A DNA stretch of 64,000 bases, taken from the NCBI RefSeq assembly GCF_009720675.1, contig NZ_WNJO01000003.1, forward strand, positions 146,873-210,872, given 5' to 3'. The notes under the pieces were generated by a model, which was not told where the DNA came from, did not search any database, and saw only the letters and a program-made list of their open reading frames with translations. The DNA is from Secundilactobacillus folii. Its GTDB lineage: Bacteria > Bacillota > Bacilli > Lactobacillales > Lactobacillaceae. The first letter of the stretch is position 1, and each line of letters opens with the position of its first letter. The translations under genes were made by a program, and so were the position numbers. Shown piece by piece: positions 27,087 to 35,841 of this stretch.

Positions 27087-27470
27087 ATGAATGATAACAA
27101 ACATATTTGCCCCTATTGTGGCATGACATTCCCCTAAGACTCGAAATTCTGTCCCGCTTGTGGCCAAAAGATAGCTATAGCCAATTTCAGAAATTACACC
27201 AGTAATAGTCAAAATGCCTCAGACTGGCAAAATGGAAACACTAGAATGACCCGGAATGCTGATCTTTACAAAGAAGACGCGATTGAAGATAAGGGAAAAA
27301 GATATCCTTGGTTGGGACACATATTCTTCTTACCAAGCCGAAAATTTTGGCCGTTATTTTGTTTAATAATGCTAGTTGAATTCTTTCTCTTTAACAACAC
27401 TGTCTGTTTCTTAATTGGTTTGGCCTTAGGCGTTTTTCGAGGTATAGCTAACAACATTAAAGACTCATAG
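27087..27470 (+). pseudogene. Zinc-ribbon membrane protein with internal stop
   Basis: Reading from ATG 27087 gives CPYCGMTFP, then TAA at 27135-27137, then in the same frame DSKFCPACGQ and on to 27470. The two CxxC knuckles of a classic zinc ribbon thus flank a nonsense codon; FPxDSKFC would be normal with Glu, Gln or Lys at that place. The remainder has a linker and one or two membrane segments (FWPLFCLIMLVEFFLFN, VCFLIGLALGVFRGI). Only a weak AAGG site precedes the ATG. A one-base change most simply explains the break; the ATG at 27246 could still yield the membrane part. Confidence 0.75.
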
Positions 27471-27537
27471 AAAGTGCATGCACCGATGAAAAGCCATAGA
27501 AAATTTAGACTATTTCATATTTAATTTTGAACGGCTA

Positions 27538-27576
27538 TGGCCTGATTCCTATACACACGGAATCAGACCATTTTTT
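27538..27576 (+). terminator. Terminator after zinc-ribbon gene
   Basis: Stem TGGCCTGATTCC / GGAATCAGACCA (one mismatch) with a nine-base loop and a TTTTTT tail. Confidence 0.82.
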
Positions 27577-27736
27577 CATAGAAATTCTTTTATAAATGAA
27601 CTGATCAGTATAGTTTTATCTCCTTAACATCATCATAAAAGTTAAAAAGAATCCTGAGAAGTACTCTTTGCTTGAAACACATTTACCCTGAAAAGTTCGT
27701 TTGGAGCTGATGAAAAATGTCCCCCTGCCCATTGCC

Positions 27737-28291
27737 TCAACGACTAGGATTAATTATTCTCTCTAGTGTTTTCACGATGTTTTCCTGTCTGCTTAGAGAA
27801 AATGGCTCATTGGTACGGATATAATAGTTGATAATTTTAAGGGTAATCGTTGCAATAATATCAATGGTGAGTGGGTCTTTGGAAATATGGTATTTATTTA
27901 AATTTTCAGATACCACCTGCAGAAATTGGGCTTCAAAATCGAGACTATTTGAATGAATGCTTTCTAACGCTAGGATAGTCTTTTTTAGTTTTTGATTATC
28001 AATTATCGAACTTAGCAATCCTTGTAAGTGCAAATCGAGGTGGCCCGCCAGAATGTCTTGATTATTTTCTAGGCGGGTCTGTATGAGTTGCGCATATTGA
28101 TTTAAAAATTTCTGGGTTAGATACGCAGCCAAGGCTGTTTTATTATGAAAATGATCATAAAAAGTCTTCGGGTTAATTCGCGCTTCAGCGGCAATTTGAC
28201 GGACTGTTACTTTGGAAAAGCCTTCCGTCAAAGTGAGATCAATAAACGCATTTTCAATTGAACTTAATGTGCGTTGAGTTCTTAAATCCAT
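27737..28291 (-). CDS. TetR/AcrR-family transcriptional regulator
   Basis: 184-residue repressor-type protein. The N-terminal helix-turn-helix is TLSSIENAFIDLTLTEGFSKVTVRQIAAEARINPKTFYDHFHNK; the C-terminal ligand domain is helical and unassigned. The ATG at 28291 follows TTGGAGGGAG, so the 12 extra codons upstream are not used. It is divergent from the CrtC/AttH-like gene at 28602, and a palindrome, GTTACATAAGTAAC (28333-28346), sits between them, so it probably represses itself and that two-gene unit. Inducer unknown. Confidence 0.88.
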   Translation of the reverse strand: MDLRTQRTLSSIENAFIDLTLTEGFSKVTVRQIAAEARINPKTFYDHFHNKTALAAYLTQKFLNQYAQLIQTRLENNQDILAGHLDLHLQGLLSSIIDNQKLKKTILALESIHSNSLDFEAQFLQVVSENLNKYHISKDPLTIDIIATITLKIINYYIRTNEPFSLSRQENIVKTLERIINPSR

Positions 28292-28601
28292 GAATATCTC
28301 CCTCCAAGAAAAGTAAATCTTAAGCATAATATGTTACATAAGTAACTATTATGTGGTGATTACTTATTGATGTCTAGCTTAATACTACATATGATTGGCT
28401 TGTAATGAAAGTAATACATTAGCAAACTAACGTAATAGTGCACGGTTCTCAGAGATTCAAATAAAAAGGGTCTCAAAACGAACAAAAATCACCGAGAAAC
28501 AGACACACTTGAAAACATGGGTGTTAGTATTCCAACTAAAAAAGTCAGAATGCTGGGCGTTACTTGACGACAATTAGCATAAAACTCGAGGAGGAAATAA
28601 A
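28292..28601. promoter_or_regulatory. Divergent regulatory region with GTTAC palindrome
   Basis: 310 bases between the TetR gene and 28602. GTTACATAAGTAAC at 28333-28346 is a perfect dyad (GTTAC-N4-GTAAC) and the best operator candidate. The rest is AT-rich; I see no ORF. The 28602 gene has an AGGAGGAAATAAA ribosome site. Confidence 0.5.
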
Positions 28602-29726
28602 ATGAAACAAGGACGAATTATGGACCAACCCGCAGATTACAAAAAATTAGGTATTAACCCAGATAAAATCGAAACCTGGGAAGACGGTCGAAGAGACAAT
28701 AATCAACCTGGTCATGCTGAAATCTGGTACCTAGACTGTAGTTTTGATGATCAATCAACGCTGGTGTTAGGTTTTAGGCCAAAATCTGTTGATCATGTAG
28801 ACACCACTGAAGAGAATCCTAACGTGGCCATTAATTACACTGCTCCAGATGGCACTCCACTTTACGATTACCGGCTGTACGATGCCGCGGAGACTTACAC
28901 CAGTATAAAAGATGCTAACTTGAAGTGGGGACCCAGCACATTAGTCGGCAAAGACTGGCAAGAATACGATGTTCACATCGAACCCGAAGCAGATCAGGAA
29001 ATTGTTATGGAAGGTAAAAAATCAGTTAAACATAAAACGGCTGTTGATCTGCATTTTGATGCCCAAGTCAAACCATTTCGACCTGGTACTGGCTATATCA
29101 CTTTTGGTGAAAATGACAAATTTTACTATAATTTTATCTGCATCACCAAATTAACGGTATCTGGAAAAATCACTGTCTATGGCGAGGAGAAAAAAGTTTC
29201 CGGCTCGGCTTACTATAATCATCAGTGGTTCAACATTAGCCCAGTTAATGCTTTTCATCACTGGATCTGGGGACGGCAGAATATTGGCAAATACAATGTT
29301 TTAATTTACGACATGGTAGGTGCTGATCGATTTGGTAAGCCGGAAATTCCGTTAATGACCATTGACGATAATAACGGCCAAAGAGTCTTCGAAAATACCA
29401 GTGCCGCCAATACCCAAGTTGAGTTTTTAGAAACGTATTTACAGGAAAGCACAAATAAACAGGTTCCTAAGGAAATCCGTTATACATTTAACCAGGACGA
29501 TATTAAAGTGGTATATACGATTAGCGCCCCTAAAGAGATCAATATCATTGATATTTATGGACTGGCTCCTAAAGCAGCCCAAGAACAATTTGATAAATTG
29601 AAAATGCAGCCGACCTATACCCGTTATCTAGCCTCAACTGAACTTAAAATCATTAAGCCAGGACACACTGAAACGGTTAATGGGTCAATGCTGTACGAGA
29701 TGAATTTCCCAGCTAAGTCTTTATAA
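28602..29726 (+). CDS. CrtC/AttH lipocalin-like protein
   Basis: 374 residues, no signal peptide. The pattern of paired beta domains with GHAEIWYLDCSFDDQSTLVLGF near the start, the central SGKITVYGEEKKVSGSAYYNHQWFNISP and HHWIWGRQNIGKYNVLIYDMVG matches the carotenoid 1,2-hydratase/AttH (hydroxyneurosporene synthase-like) lipocalin family; the Y-x-x-H-Q-W segment is the recognisable core. No carotenoid genes are nearby, so the name does not imply the reaction; a hydrophobic small-molecule ligand or substrate is likely. Co-directional with 29755 (28 bases) and divergent from a TetR regulator. Confidence 0.72.
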   Translation: MKQGRIMDQPADYKKLGINPDKIETWEDGRRDNNQPGHAEIWYLDCSFDDQSTLVLGFRPKSVDHVDTTEENPNVAINYTAPDGTPLYDYRLYDAAETYTSIKDANLKWGPSTLVGKDWQEYDVHIEPEADQEIVMEGKKSVKHKTAVDLHFDAQVKPFRPGTGYITFGENDKFYYNFICITKLTVSGKITVYGEEKKVSGSAYYNHQWFNISPVNAFHHWIWGRQNIGKYNVLIYDMVGADRFGKPEIPLMTIDDNNGQRVFENTSAANTQVEFLETYLQESTNKQVPKEIRYTFNQDDIKVVYTISAPKEINIIDIYGLAPKAAQEQFDKLKMQPTYTRYLASTELKIIKPGHTETVNGSMLYEMNFPAKSL

Positions 29727-29754
29727 AGTACTATTTCTTAAGGAGAGATCACCA

Positions 29755-30186
29755 ATGGATAAAAAATTTTCAGAGGAGTTAAACGAAGGCCTTCAAAGTG
29801 AAAAGAAACTTGATAAGCGGGATGCTCACGTTGATATGATGCGTGTTCGCATTCCAAAAAAGGACTTCAAGAAGGCTAGAAAACTGGCTGGTGAAATTTT
29901 AGAATATCAGCAGGAACACCATGAACTATATGCCTATGATCATACACAAGTTTATGTCACAGACTCGACAGATTATCCTGACGATAATGTCTGGATGTTT
30001 ATTGATCAATATTCAAATAGAGAAGATTATCTTGAATCACTAGTTAATGCCGCAAAGAGTGATCCGCAAAGCACCAAAAACAGGTCGGATTTCTATGCAA
30101 TGCTGACTAAGGGTCAAACACCTAAACATGAGACTTGGACCGTTTTACCCGAATTAGTGGTCGATTATAGTAACCAGCAAAAGTAA
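29755..30186 (+). CDS. Small protein, possible ABM-type ferredoxin-like fold
   Basis: 143 residues, cytoplasmic. HVDMMRVRIPKKDFKKARKLAGEILEYQQEHHE and DNVWMFIDQYSNREDYLESLVNAAKSDP give the strand-helix-strand pattern of dimeric alpha/beta-barrel (antibiotic-biosynthesis-monooxygenase-like) proteins, but no motif is decisive. ATG follows AAGGAGAG. Second gene of the unit with the CrtC/AttH-like protein, suggesting that both handle the same compound. The next feature downstream is a separate T-box transcript. Confidence 0.65.
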   Translation: MDKKFSEELNEGLQSEKKLDKRDAHVDMMRVRIPKKDFKKARKLAGEILEYQQEHHELYAYDHTQVYVTDSTDYPDDNVWMFIDQYSNREDYLESLVNAAKSDPQSTKNRSDFYAMLTKGQTPKHETWTVLPELVVDYSNQQK

Positions 30187-30267
30187 AAATACCAACTCAG
30201 CGGTGCCGCCACTAATCAGTCAAATCACAAGCCAGTAAATTTTTCTAATCTTTTTCACATTTAAGTG

Positions 30268-30296
30268 TTGACAGAGTGAAATACAGGGTGTAGATT
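30268..30296 (+). promoter_or_regulatory. Promoter of T-box transcript
   Basis: TTGACA (30268-30273) and TAGATT (30291-30296) separated by exactly 17 bases, just ahead of the T-box leader. Confidence 0.82.
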
Positions 30297-30302
30297 AGTG
30301 TC

Positions 30303-30597
30303 AATCATTAAATTCAGATGAAAAGCGTTGACGAGAAACATCAACCTCGATTCAGATATAGAGAGTTGCCGGGTGGTGAAAGGCAATGATGAACGGGCGC
30401 GATGATCATCTCTGAGCTGTGTGTCAAAACGGCTAAGCCGAAGTAGAACACATTGGGTGCACCCATTATCGTGCCAAGCGTATCGCAGCAATGCCGTACG
30501 TGAGAGGTAATTTCAATTTTGAAATTATAAACTAAGGTGGTACCACGTGAAAGCGTCCTTAAATCGCAAGCAGTTTGCGATTAAGGACGCTTTTTCG
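30303..30597 (+). promoter_or_regulatory. T-box leader, tentative isoleucine specifier
   Basis: Stem I contains the AGAGAG element (30360-30365), the distal GGTGGTGAA, and the specifier region GATG-ATC-ATCTCTGAGC, giving codon ATC (Ile). The T-box AAGGTGGTACCACGTG is at 30534-30549 and the terminator stem AAGCGTCCTTAAATCGCAA with complement and TTTTT is at 30551-30596. Unusually, the next start codons are a short ORF (30642) and, only after a motif array, the hydratase-like gene at 30927. Confidence 0.9.
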
Positions 30598-30641
30598 TTT
30601 TCTGAATTTAAAAAATTAGACATTTAAGGTGGTGAGGGCAA

Positions 30642-30770
30642 TTGGAAGTTAACATTAAGGACTCAGATGACGGTCAGATTAAGATTTCACACATAACAGT
30701 CTTTTCAAGCGTAAATGAAGTGCAATTTCTCATTGAACCCACCAATAACGGGCGGGTCACACATAGCTAG
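30642..30770 (+). CDS. Short ORF directly after T-box terminator
   Basis: 42 codons from TTG 30642, preceded by GGTGGTGAGGGCA. The product begins LEVNIKDSDDGQIKISHITV and ends ...NNGRVTHS. It could be a small regulatory or leader peptide, or the 5' remnant of the gene once controlled by the T-box. No family recognised; translation is plausible only from the ribosome site. Confidence 0.35.
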   Translation: MEVNIKDSDDGQIKISHITVFSSVNEVQFLIEPTNNGRVTHS

Positions 30771-30904
30771 TTTCAGATTCTTAACACATATTGTTCCAAC
30801 TGAATTTACACATAGTTTTCTCACATAGTTTTTCACATACCGTGTCAACACATAGTTACAACACATATTGTTTCATCACATAGCAACACCAATCACATAT
30901 CAAA
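30690..30904 (+). repeat. Array of ten CACATA motifs
   Basis: CACATA occurs at 30690, 30760, 30785, 30809, 30822, 30834, 30849, 30862, 30877 and 30894, often as CACATAGTT or CACATATTGTT, all on the plus strand. Start-to-start distances in the dense part are 25, 24, 13, 12, 15, 13, 15 and 17 bases. The 140-base core is poor in G and has no ORF or strong hairpin. It ends 12 bases before the GGAGG of the 30927 gene. Confidence 0.9.
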
Positions 30905-30926
30905 CATAATTTTGGAGGCTTCGCCC

Positions 30927-31742
30927 ATGAGTGAACAAGTATTAAGTAAACAAGCGTTATCAGACAAAGAAGCAAAATTAGCCCAGGCACTATTTGATGC
31001 CTACACCAGTCACAAACCGCTAAAAGAAGACGATTTCAAGGGTTACGTAGATACCGAAGATGCGGCTTATCGTGTTCAACGGCAACTAACGGCGGATAAG
31101 AAAGAAACAGTTGGTGGCTATAAGGTTTCTCTAACTAGCAAGCAGACGCAAGACATGTTCGATTCTGACAGCCCGCTATATGGTGCTCAAGTTAAGAGTC
31201 ATTTCGTGACATCACCACATACGGTGGAAGCCAGCGACGTTATGGATCCGCTGGCCGAAGTTGAAATGATGTTTTGTGCCAAAGAGGATCTATCGGCCAA
31301 CGACTCGCTAGAAGATCTATGGCATAAAACAACCGTTGCGCCGGCCGTTGAAGTACCCGACTCAAGGTTCAGTGACTGGTTCCCAAGCCTATCCAAATAC
31401 ATGGTGATGGCCGATGCAGCCGTTGGTGGCTACGTCGTTTACGGCGAAGGACTAGATGCCGATAAGCTATTCGAATCACCTGAGGACCTGGCAACTGTTA
31501 AATGTGAGCTCTTCCACGATGGTAAGAAACTAAAGGATGGCGCGGCAACTGAAGTACTAGGAAACCCGCTAAACTCGCTACAATGGCTAGTTAAGAAACT
31601 AGATAGTCAAGGAATGCCACTCCGCAAGGGACAACGCGTTTCAGCAGGAACCTTCCTCCTACCAGAATCACTCACTAAGGGTGATTGGAAGGCCACCTTT
31701 GACAAGGGCATGGGAGCAGTTCTCTTGCACGTTAACCGGTAA
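30927..31742 (+). CDS. 2-keto-4-pentenoate hydratase/FAH-family protein
   Basis: 271 residues of the fumarylacetoacetate hydrolase superfamily, hydratase (MhpD-like) branch. DPLAEVEMMFCAKEDL carries the acidic metal-binding pair, followed by APAVEVPDSRFSDW, MVMADAAVGGYVVYGE, GNPLNSLQWLVKKL and RKGQRVSAGTFLLPESLTKGDW, the usual order. Probably acts on a 2-keto acid; no aromatic-degradation genes are near, so the substrate is unknown. ATG 30927 follows TTGGAGG; an in-frame TTG at 30912 is within that site. Of 29 leucine codons 18 are CTA, unlike surrounding genes. Located downstream of an apparently Ile-specific T-box. Confidence 0.82.
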   Translation: MSEQVLSKQALSDKEAKLAQALFDAYTSHKPLKEDDFKGYVDTEDAAYRVQRQLTADKKETVGGYKVSLTSKQTQDMFDSDSPLYGAQVKSHFVTSPHTVEASDVMDPLAEVEMMFCAKEDLSANDSLEDLWHKTTVAPAVEVPDSRFSDWFPSLSKYMVMADAAVGGYVVYGEGLDADKLFESPEDLATVKCELFHDGKKLKDGAATEVLGNPLNSLQWLVKKLDSQGMPLRKGQRVSAGTFLLPESLTKGDWKATFDKGMGAVLLHVNR

Positions 31743-31813
31743 CCTTATAACCCTCCTGTTGATTCATAGTCAATCATTTCATCTACTCACTAATCATACG
31801 ATCCACACATGCC

Positions 31814-31848
31814 AAAACAGCAGCCTGATTTTCAGGGCTGCTGTTTTT
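31814..31848. terminator. Bidirectional terminator
   Basis: AAAACAGCAGCC paired with GGGCTGCTGTTTTT around a nine-base loop, between the convergent hydratase and CPBP protease genes. Confidence 0.88.
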
Positions 31849-31883
31849 GTATCTCATAAACCTTACACTTGAATCGATCGATA

Positions 31884-32582
31884 TCACTGGAAAAAGGCAA
31901 TCACGAGAAGTGCGATGGCGGCCGCAAACTGCACGAAATCAAGCCAGAAATGGGTCATGATATTTTGCCAAATATTATTGGTATAGTAGTAAATCAAGGC
32001 CAGCACCCCACCGGCAAACATGTATGGCACCATTTGAATCACCTGGCCATGGAAGTTGTTCCAGTGCATGAGGCCAAAGGCAACTGACGAAATCAGTAAC
32101 ATTGCTAAGGTCAACGCTGCGTGTCGACCCTTGAACTGATAGAACAAAACGTGACGAAAGACGATTTCTTCAGTAAACGGCGATAGCAACACGACGATAC
32201 TGTTAAACGCGACGGCCCCCGCTGCTTGAACACTCAACAGGGCGCTTGGTTTTGTCATTGCAGCAATGTGGAGGACGTTAGCCATCACTAGGCGAACCAG
32301 CGCAATGACGCTGAATAAGACCAGTACGCCGCAGAGATTCAGTAGGGTATTTCGCAGCCAATGTTTTCGATACGCTGGCCAATCACGCCTTAAGACATCG
32401 CGATAAAGATACATGGTCATCAAGAAAACAATCAGCCCCAGGCCAACATAGATCAGTGACTGGGTCCATTTTGTCTGACCGGAATGGATCAATATCGCTA
32501 TCAGTCCCATCTCAATTGGCAGCAGCAGTATCGCCACCACTGATTTGACTAGGTCGATTTTTAAAGGATACTTTGAAGTCAT
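31884..32582 (-). CDS. CPBP intramembrane metalloprotease
   Basis: 232-residue protein with six or seven membrane segments of the CAAX/CPBP (Abi) family. Motif 1 is TEEIVFRH (Glu138, Glu139, Arg143), motif 2 FGLMHW (His173), and the late NIWQNIMTHFWLDF gives the third site. In Lactobacillales such proteins process or give immunity to bacteriocin-like peptides, but no bacteriocin gene is beside it. Start is ATG 32582 (or the GTG just before it) behind GGAAGGG. Monocistronic. Confidence 0.88.
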   Translation of the reverse strand: MTSKYPLKIDLVKSVVAILLLPIEMGLIAILIHSGQTKWTQSLIYVGLGLIVFLMTMYLYRDVLRRDWPAYRKHWLRNTLLNLCGVLVLFSVIALVRLVMANVLHIAAMTKPSALLSVQAAGAVAFNSIVVLLSPFTEEIVFRHVLFYQFKGRHAALTLAMLLISSVAFGLMHWNNFHGQVIQMVPYMFAGGVLALIYYYTNNIWQNIMTHFWLDFVQFAAAIALLVIAFFQ

Positions 32583-32760
32583 CACACTTTCGTCCCTTCC
32601 TGTTTTGGCCTTATTATCATACCAGTTCAGGCTTAAAATGCCTAGTCAATGGCCCTTGAAGTCCCCCCTATTACGGCGTTTTAAAGGACTAATGACTGGG
32701 TCTGTTGATAGAAACGACTTGATTGTCAAAACGGTCCGTTATTGAACGACTTGAAACCAA

Positions 32761-32802
32761 AAAACAGCAGCCGGGCCCAAATCGGGTCACCAGACTGCTG
32801 TC
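32761..32802 (-). terminator. Terminator of aminotransferase gene
   Basis: Minus-strand stem ACAGCAG / CTGCTGT with an internal GACCCGAT...GGGCC pairing, followed by TTTTTT. Confidence 0.7.
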
Positions 32803-32825
32803 AATTGTTTAATTGTTATGCTCAT

Positions 32826-33995
32826 TTAAAATAAATTGAGCTTGGCAATTCGCTCACAAGCTTCGGTGAACCGCGGTTCATCAATCAGTAAGCCGACGCG
32901 AACGTATCCTTCACCGCTCTTGCCAAAACCAACTCCAGGTGCTACCGCAACGGCAGCCTTATCCAGCAACAAATCTGCAAACTGCTCACTGGTATACCCC
33001 TTTGGTACCGGCATCCAGGCATAGAACGCCCCACCAGATGGATAAGGTTCCCAACCGATCTTTCGGGCGGCAGCGTAAAATTGATCACGTCGCTTTTGAT
33101 ACAGTGCTACCAGTGATCTGACTGTTGACTGGTCACTCTCCAAAGCAGTGATTGAGGCCTCCTGGATAGCTGGGAAGACCGAAACAAACAGGTGGTCTTG
33201 AATCAAGTTGATTGCTTCAATCATATCAGCATTACCAACTGCGAAACCAATGCGCCAGCCAGCCATGTTGTAGGATTTTGACATCGTGTAAAATTCAATT
33301 CCGACGTCCTTGGCGCCAGGAGTTTGTAAGAAGCTGACCGGGCGCTTGCCATCAAAACCAATTGCGCCATAGGCAAAGTCCTGCACAACACCAATCTGAT
33401 GTTCGTTTGCAAACTTAACGGTTTGTTCGTAAAATTCCGGCGTTGCAACTGCTCCAGTTGGATTGTTTGGGTAGTTCAGATACATGAGCTTCGCCTGGTC
33501 GACCACTTGCGGATCTAAGTCGTCATAGTCAGGTAAAAAGTGGTTTTCAGCTTTCAACGACATTAATCGTAATTTAACCTGAGCCAGTGCGACACCCGAT
33601 AAATAATCGGGATACCCGGGATCAGGTAACAGCATGGTGTCACCTGGGTTCAGTAACGCAAAGGGTAACTCCACCAACCCAATTTTCGAGCCGCCTAAGA
33701 TTGCGACTTCTTTTTCAGGATCCAATTTAACGCCGTATTCACGCGCGTAAAAATCAGCAACGGCCTGCTTTAGACGTGGCATCCCCCTAAATTGAGAATA
33801 CTTATGATTCTCTGGATCAGCCGTCGCTTTTTGCATTGCCTGAACAATGTAGTCGGGTGTTGGCTGATCAGGGTTACCCTGCCCCAAGTTGATAACATCC
33901 GCGCCGCTAGCAATCTTAGCGTTCACCTTGGCAACCAAGGTTGCAAAAAACTGTTTTGGTAAGTGCTGTAAAACATTCGATTCGTCAAACTTCAA
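32826..33995 (-). CDS. Class I/II PLP aminotransferase
   Basis: 389-residue fold-type-I aminotransferase. NLGQGNPDQPTP, ILGGSKIGL, YLNYPNNPTGA, QDFAYGAIGFDG and TMSKSYNMAGWRIGF (Schiff-base Lys) identify it, and it is closest in pattern to the AspB/MtnE/LL-DAP-aminotransferase-like group. Substrate is not predictable; methionine salvage or aromatic/branched-chain transamination are options. The first ATG (34016) has no ribosome site, whereas TTG at 33995 lies eight bases after AAGGAGG, so I start there. Monocistronic. Confidence 0.9.
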   Translation of the reverse strand: MKFDESNVLQHLPKQFFATLVAKVNAKIASGADVINLGQGNPDQPTPDYIVQAMQKATADPENHKYSQFRGMPRLKQAVADFYAREYGVKLDPEKEVAILGGSKIGLVELPFALLNPGDTMLLPDPGYPDYLSGVALAQVKLRLMSLKAENHFLPDYDDLDPQVVDQAKLMYLNYPNNPTGAVATPEFYEQTVKFANEHQIGVVQDFAYGAIGFDGKRPVSFLQTPGAKDVGIEFYTMSKSYNMAGWRIGFAVGNADMIEAINLIQDHLFVSVFPAIQEASITALESDQSTVRSLVALYQKRRDQFYAAARKIGWEPYPSGGAFYAWMPVPKGYTSEQFADLLLDKAAVAVAPGVGFGKSGEGYVRVGLLIDEPRFTEACERIAKLNLF

Positions 33996-34401
33996 GCTGT
34001 CTTCCTCCTTGAACATCGATGTGTCAGAAATAGTTGCCTAAGCAACTTCGCCACATTAATATGTAAGTCTTATTAGAATTCAATTAAAACACAATTTGAA
34101 CGGCAATTCAAACTGAGGCCTTAACTAGACCATTACATAGTTGTCCAAGTGTCAGATAGTGATAATATTTATTGATAACCTGAATATTAATCAAATCAAC
34201 AATAACCTTTAAAATGCAATTATTTACCATAGAAACGGTATTTATAAAATACACTGTATCATTCACTCGTGAATGAATAGTCAATGCTATTTTTGAACTG
34301 GATTTAAAATTAAGACTATACATTCGCTGATAATACTGTTATCATATTCTCATAATCACATGTTAGATTTCGTAACATGACACATGAGGGGGATCAGTTA
34401 T
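33996..34401. other. AT-rich divergent intergenic region
   Basis: Divergent promoter space between the aminotransferase and the GlnPQ-type operon. Very AT-rich; no convincing ORF or RNA element. Fragments of open frame on the minus strand (about 34108-34323) have no ribosome site and biased, low-complexity content. Confidence 0.5.
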
Positions 34402-35841
34402 ATGAAACGCAAGTTTGCTTCATTGTTTGCCGGTTTTGTCATGCTGGCAGCTATGGTTTTTGCCCTGAGCGCTGGTATCACGCCAGCCAAGGCTGAAACG
34501 ACTTACCAAATTGGAACGGACGTCACGTTCCCGCCATTTGAATTTGCCAACAAACATGATAAATATGTCGGCATTGATATTGAACTTTTGAAGGCGATTG
34601 CTAAGGATCAGGGCTTCAAGGTCAATATTAAGCCAACCAGTTTTAACGGTGCTGTCCAAGCCGTTCAGTCTGGCCAGTTGGACGGGATGATTGCCGGCAT
34701 GTCAATTACTAAGGAACGGGAAGCAACTTTTGATTTCTCTAAACCCTACTTCACGTCCGGAGTCGTTATGGCAGTCACACCCAATTCAAAAACCACGAGT
34801 CTTAAGGATTTAAGGGGCAAAAAAGTGGCTGTAAAAACCGGGACATCAGGAGCCGACTACGCAAAGTCGATTCAGAAAAAGTATGGCTTCCACATCGTCA
34901 CCTTTGATGAATCCAATGATATGTACCAAGATGTTATCACTGGGAATTCGGCCGCTTGTTTCGAAGATTCTCCTGTGATGCGGTACGCGGTCAGACAAGG
35001 AACCAAACTAAAGATCGTGACCAAGCCGGTGGAAAATGGCCCCTATGGCTTTGCCGTCAAAAAAGGGCACAACCAAAAACTTCTGCGGATGTTCAATAAG
35101 GGACTAGCTGATATGAAAGCAAACGGTGAATACGCTCGCATTACGAGAAAATACCTCGGCGCGAAAGGCAGTTCAGATACTTCTTCCGACCGGACATTTT
35201 GGGGACTGATCAAACAAAACCGCTCAGCCTTGCTTGGTGGGTTTGAAGAAACCGTTTGGCTGACAATTGTTGCGATCTTCTTCGCCACTGTATTTGGCGT
35301 GATCGTTGGTTTACTGGGTGTGGTACCAAATAAGTTTTTCAACGGCCTTTCAACCACGTTAATTTACATCTTCCGTGGCCTGCCTCTGCTGGTCTTGGCC
35401 CTGTTCATCTACACTGGTATTCCAAGTTTAACGAACCAAAAAATCCCTGCCTTTGTTGCGGGCACCATCACTTTGATGTTTAATGAAGGAGCGTACATTG
35501 CCGCGTTTGTTAAGGGCGGCATCAACGCGGTGAACATCGGTCAAATGGAAGCTGCTCGAAGTCTAGGGCTGCCATTTGGGAAAGCCATGCGACGGGTCAT
35601 CCTACCACAGGGGATTCGAATTATGATTCCATCGTTTATTAATCAATTCATCATCACCCTTAAAGATACGTCGATTCTGTCGATCATCGGCATTCTTGAA
35701 CTGACCCAAACCGGGAAGATCATCATCGCCAGAAATCTGGAAGGGTTCAAAGTCTGGACGATCATTGCCGTCATTTACCTCGTGGTCATTACGTTGCTGA
35801 CATGGTTGTCTAATTGGGTTCAAAGGAGGGTTCGGCTGTGA
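34402..35841 (+). CDS. Fused substrate-binding/permease of amino acid ABC importer
   Basis: 479-residue fusion of the GlnP type. Signal peptide 1-31 (ending PAKA), one family-3 substrate-binding domain about residues 33-252 ([39 protein letters not shown]-like [10 protein letters not shown]), then a membrane domain from about 280 with the EAA-loop signature [22 protein letters not shown]. Only one binding domain, where lactococcal GlnP has two. Likely specificity is glutamine, glutamate or another polar amino acid. ATG 34402 follows GAGGGGG. Its stop overlaps the ATPase start. Confidence 0.93.
   Translation: MKRKFASLFAGFVMLAAMVFALSAGITPAKAETTYQIGTDVTFPPFEFANKHDKYVGIDIELLKAIAKDQGFKVNIKPTSFNGAVQAVQSGQLDGMIAGMSITKEREATFDFSKPYFTSGVVMAVTPNSKTTSLKDLRGKKVAVKTGTSGADYAKSIQKKYGFHIVTFDESNDMYQDVITGNSAACFEDSPVMRYAVRQGTKLKIVTKPVENGPYGFAVKKGHNQKLLRMFNKGLADMKANGEYARITRKYLGAKGSSDTSSDRTFWGLIKQNRSALLGGFEETVWLTIVAIFFATVFGVIVGLLGVVPNKFFNGLSTTLIYIFRGLPLLVLALFIYTGIPSLTNQKIPAFVAGTITLMFNEGAYIAAFVKGGINAVNIGQMEAARSLGLPFGKAMRRVILPQGIRIMIPSFINQFIITLKDTSILSIIGILELTQTGKIIIARNLEGFKVWTIIAVIYLVVITLLTWLSNWVQRRVRL

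Noticed and set aside
30690..30910. Plasmid-type iterons of a replication origin
   Set aside because: The motifs are short and irregular, and no replication-initiator gene, AT-rich melting region or partition gene accompanies them in the window.
34108..34323. 71-codon minus-strand frame in the AT-rich region before the GlnPQ-type operon
   Set aside because: No ribosome site, AT-driven composition, no domain.
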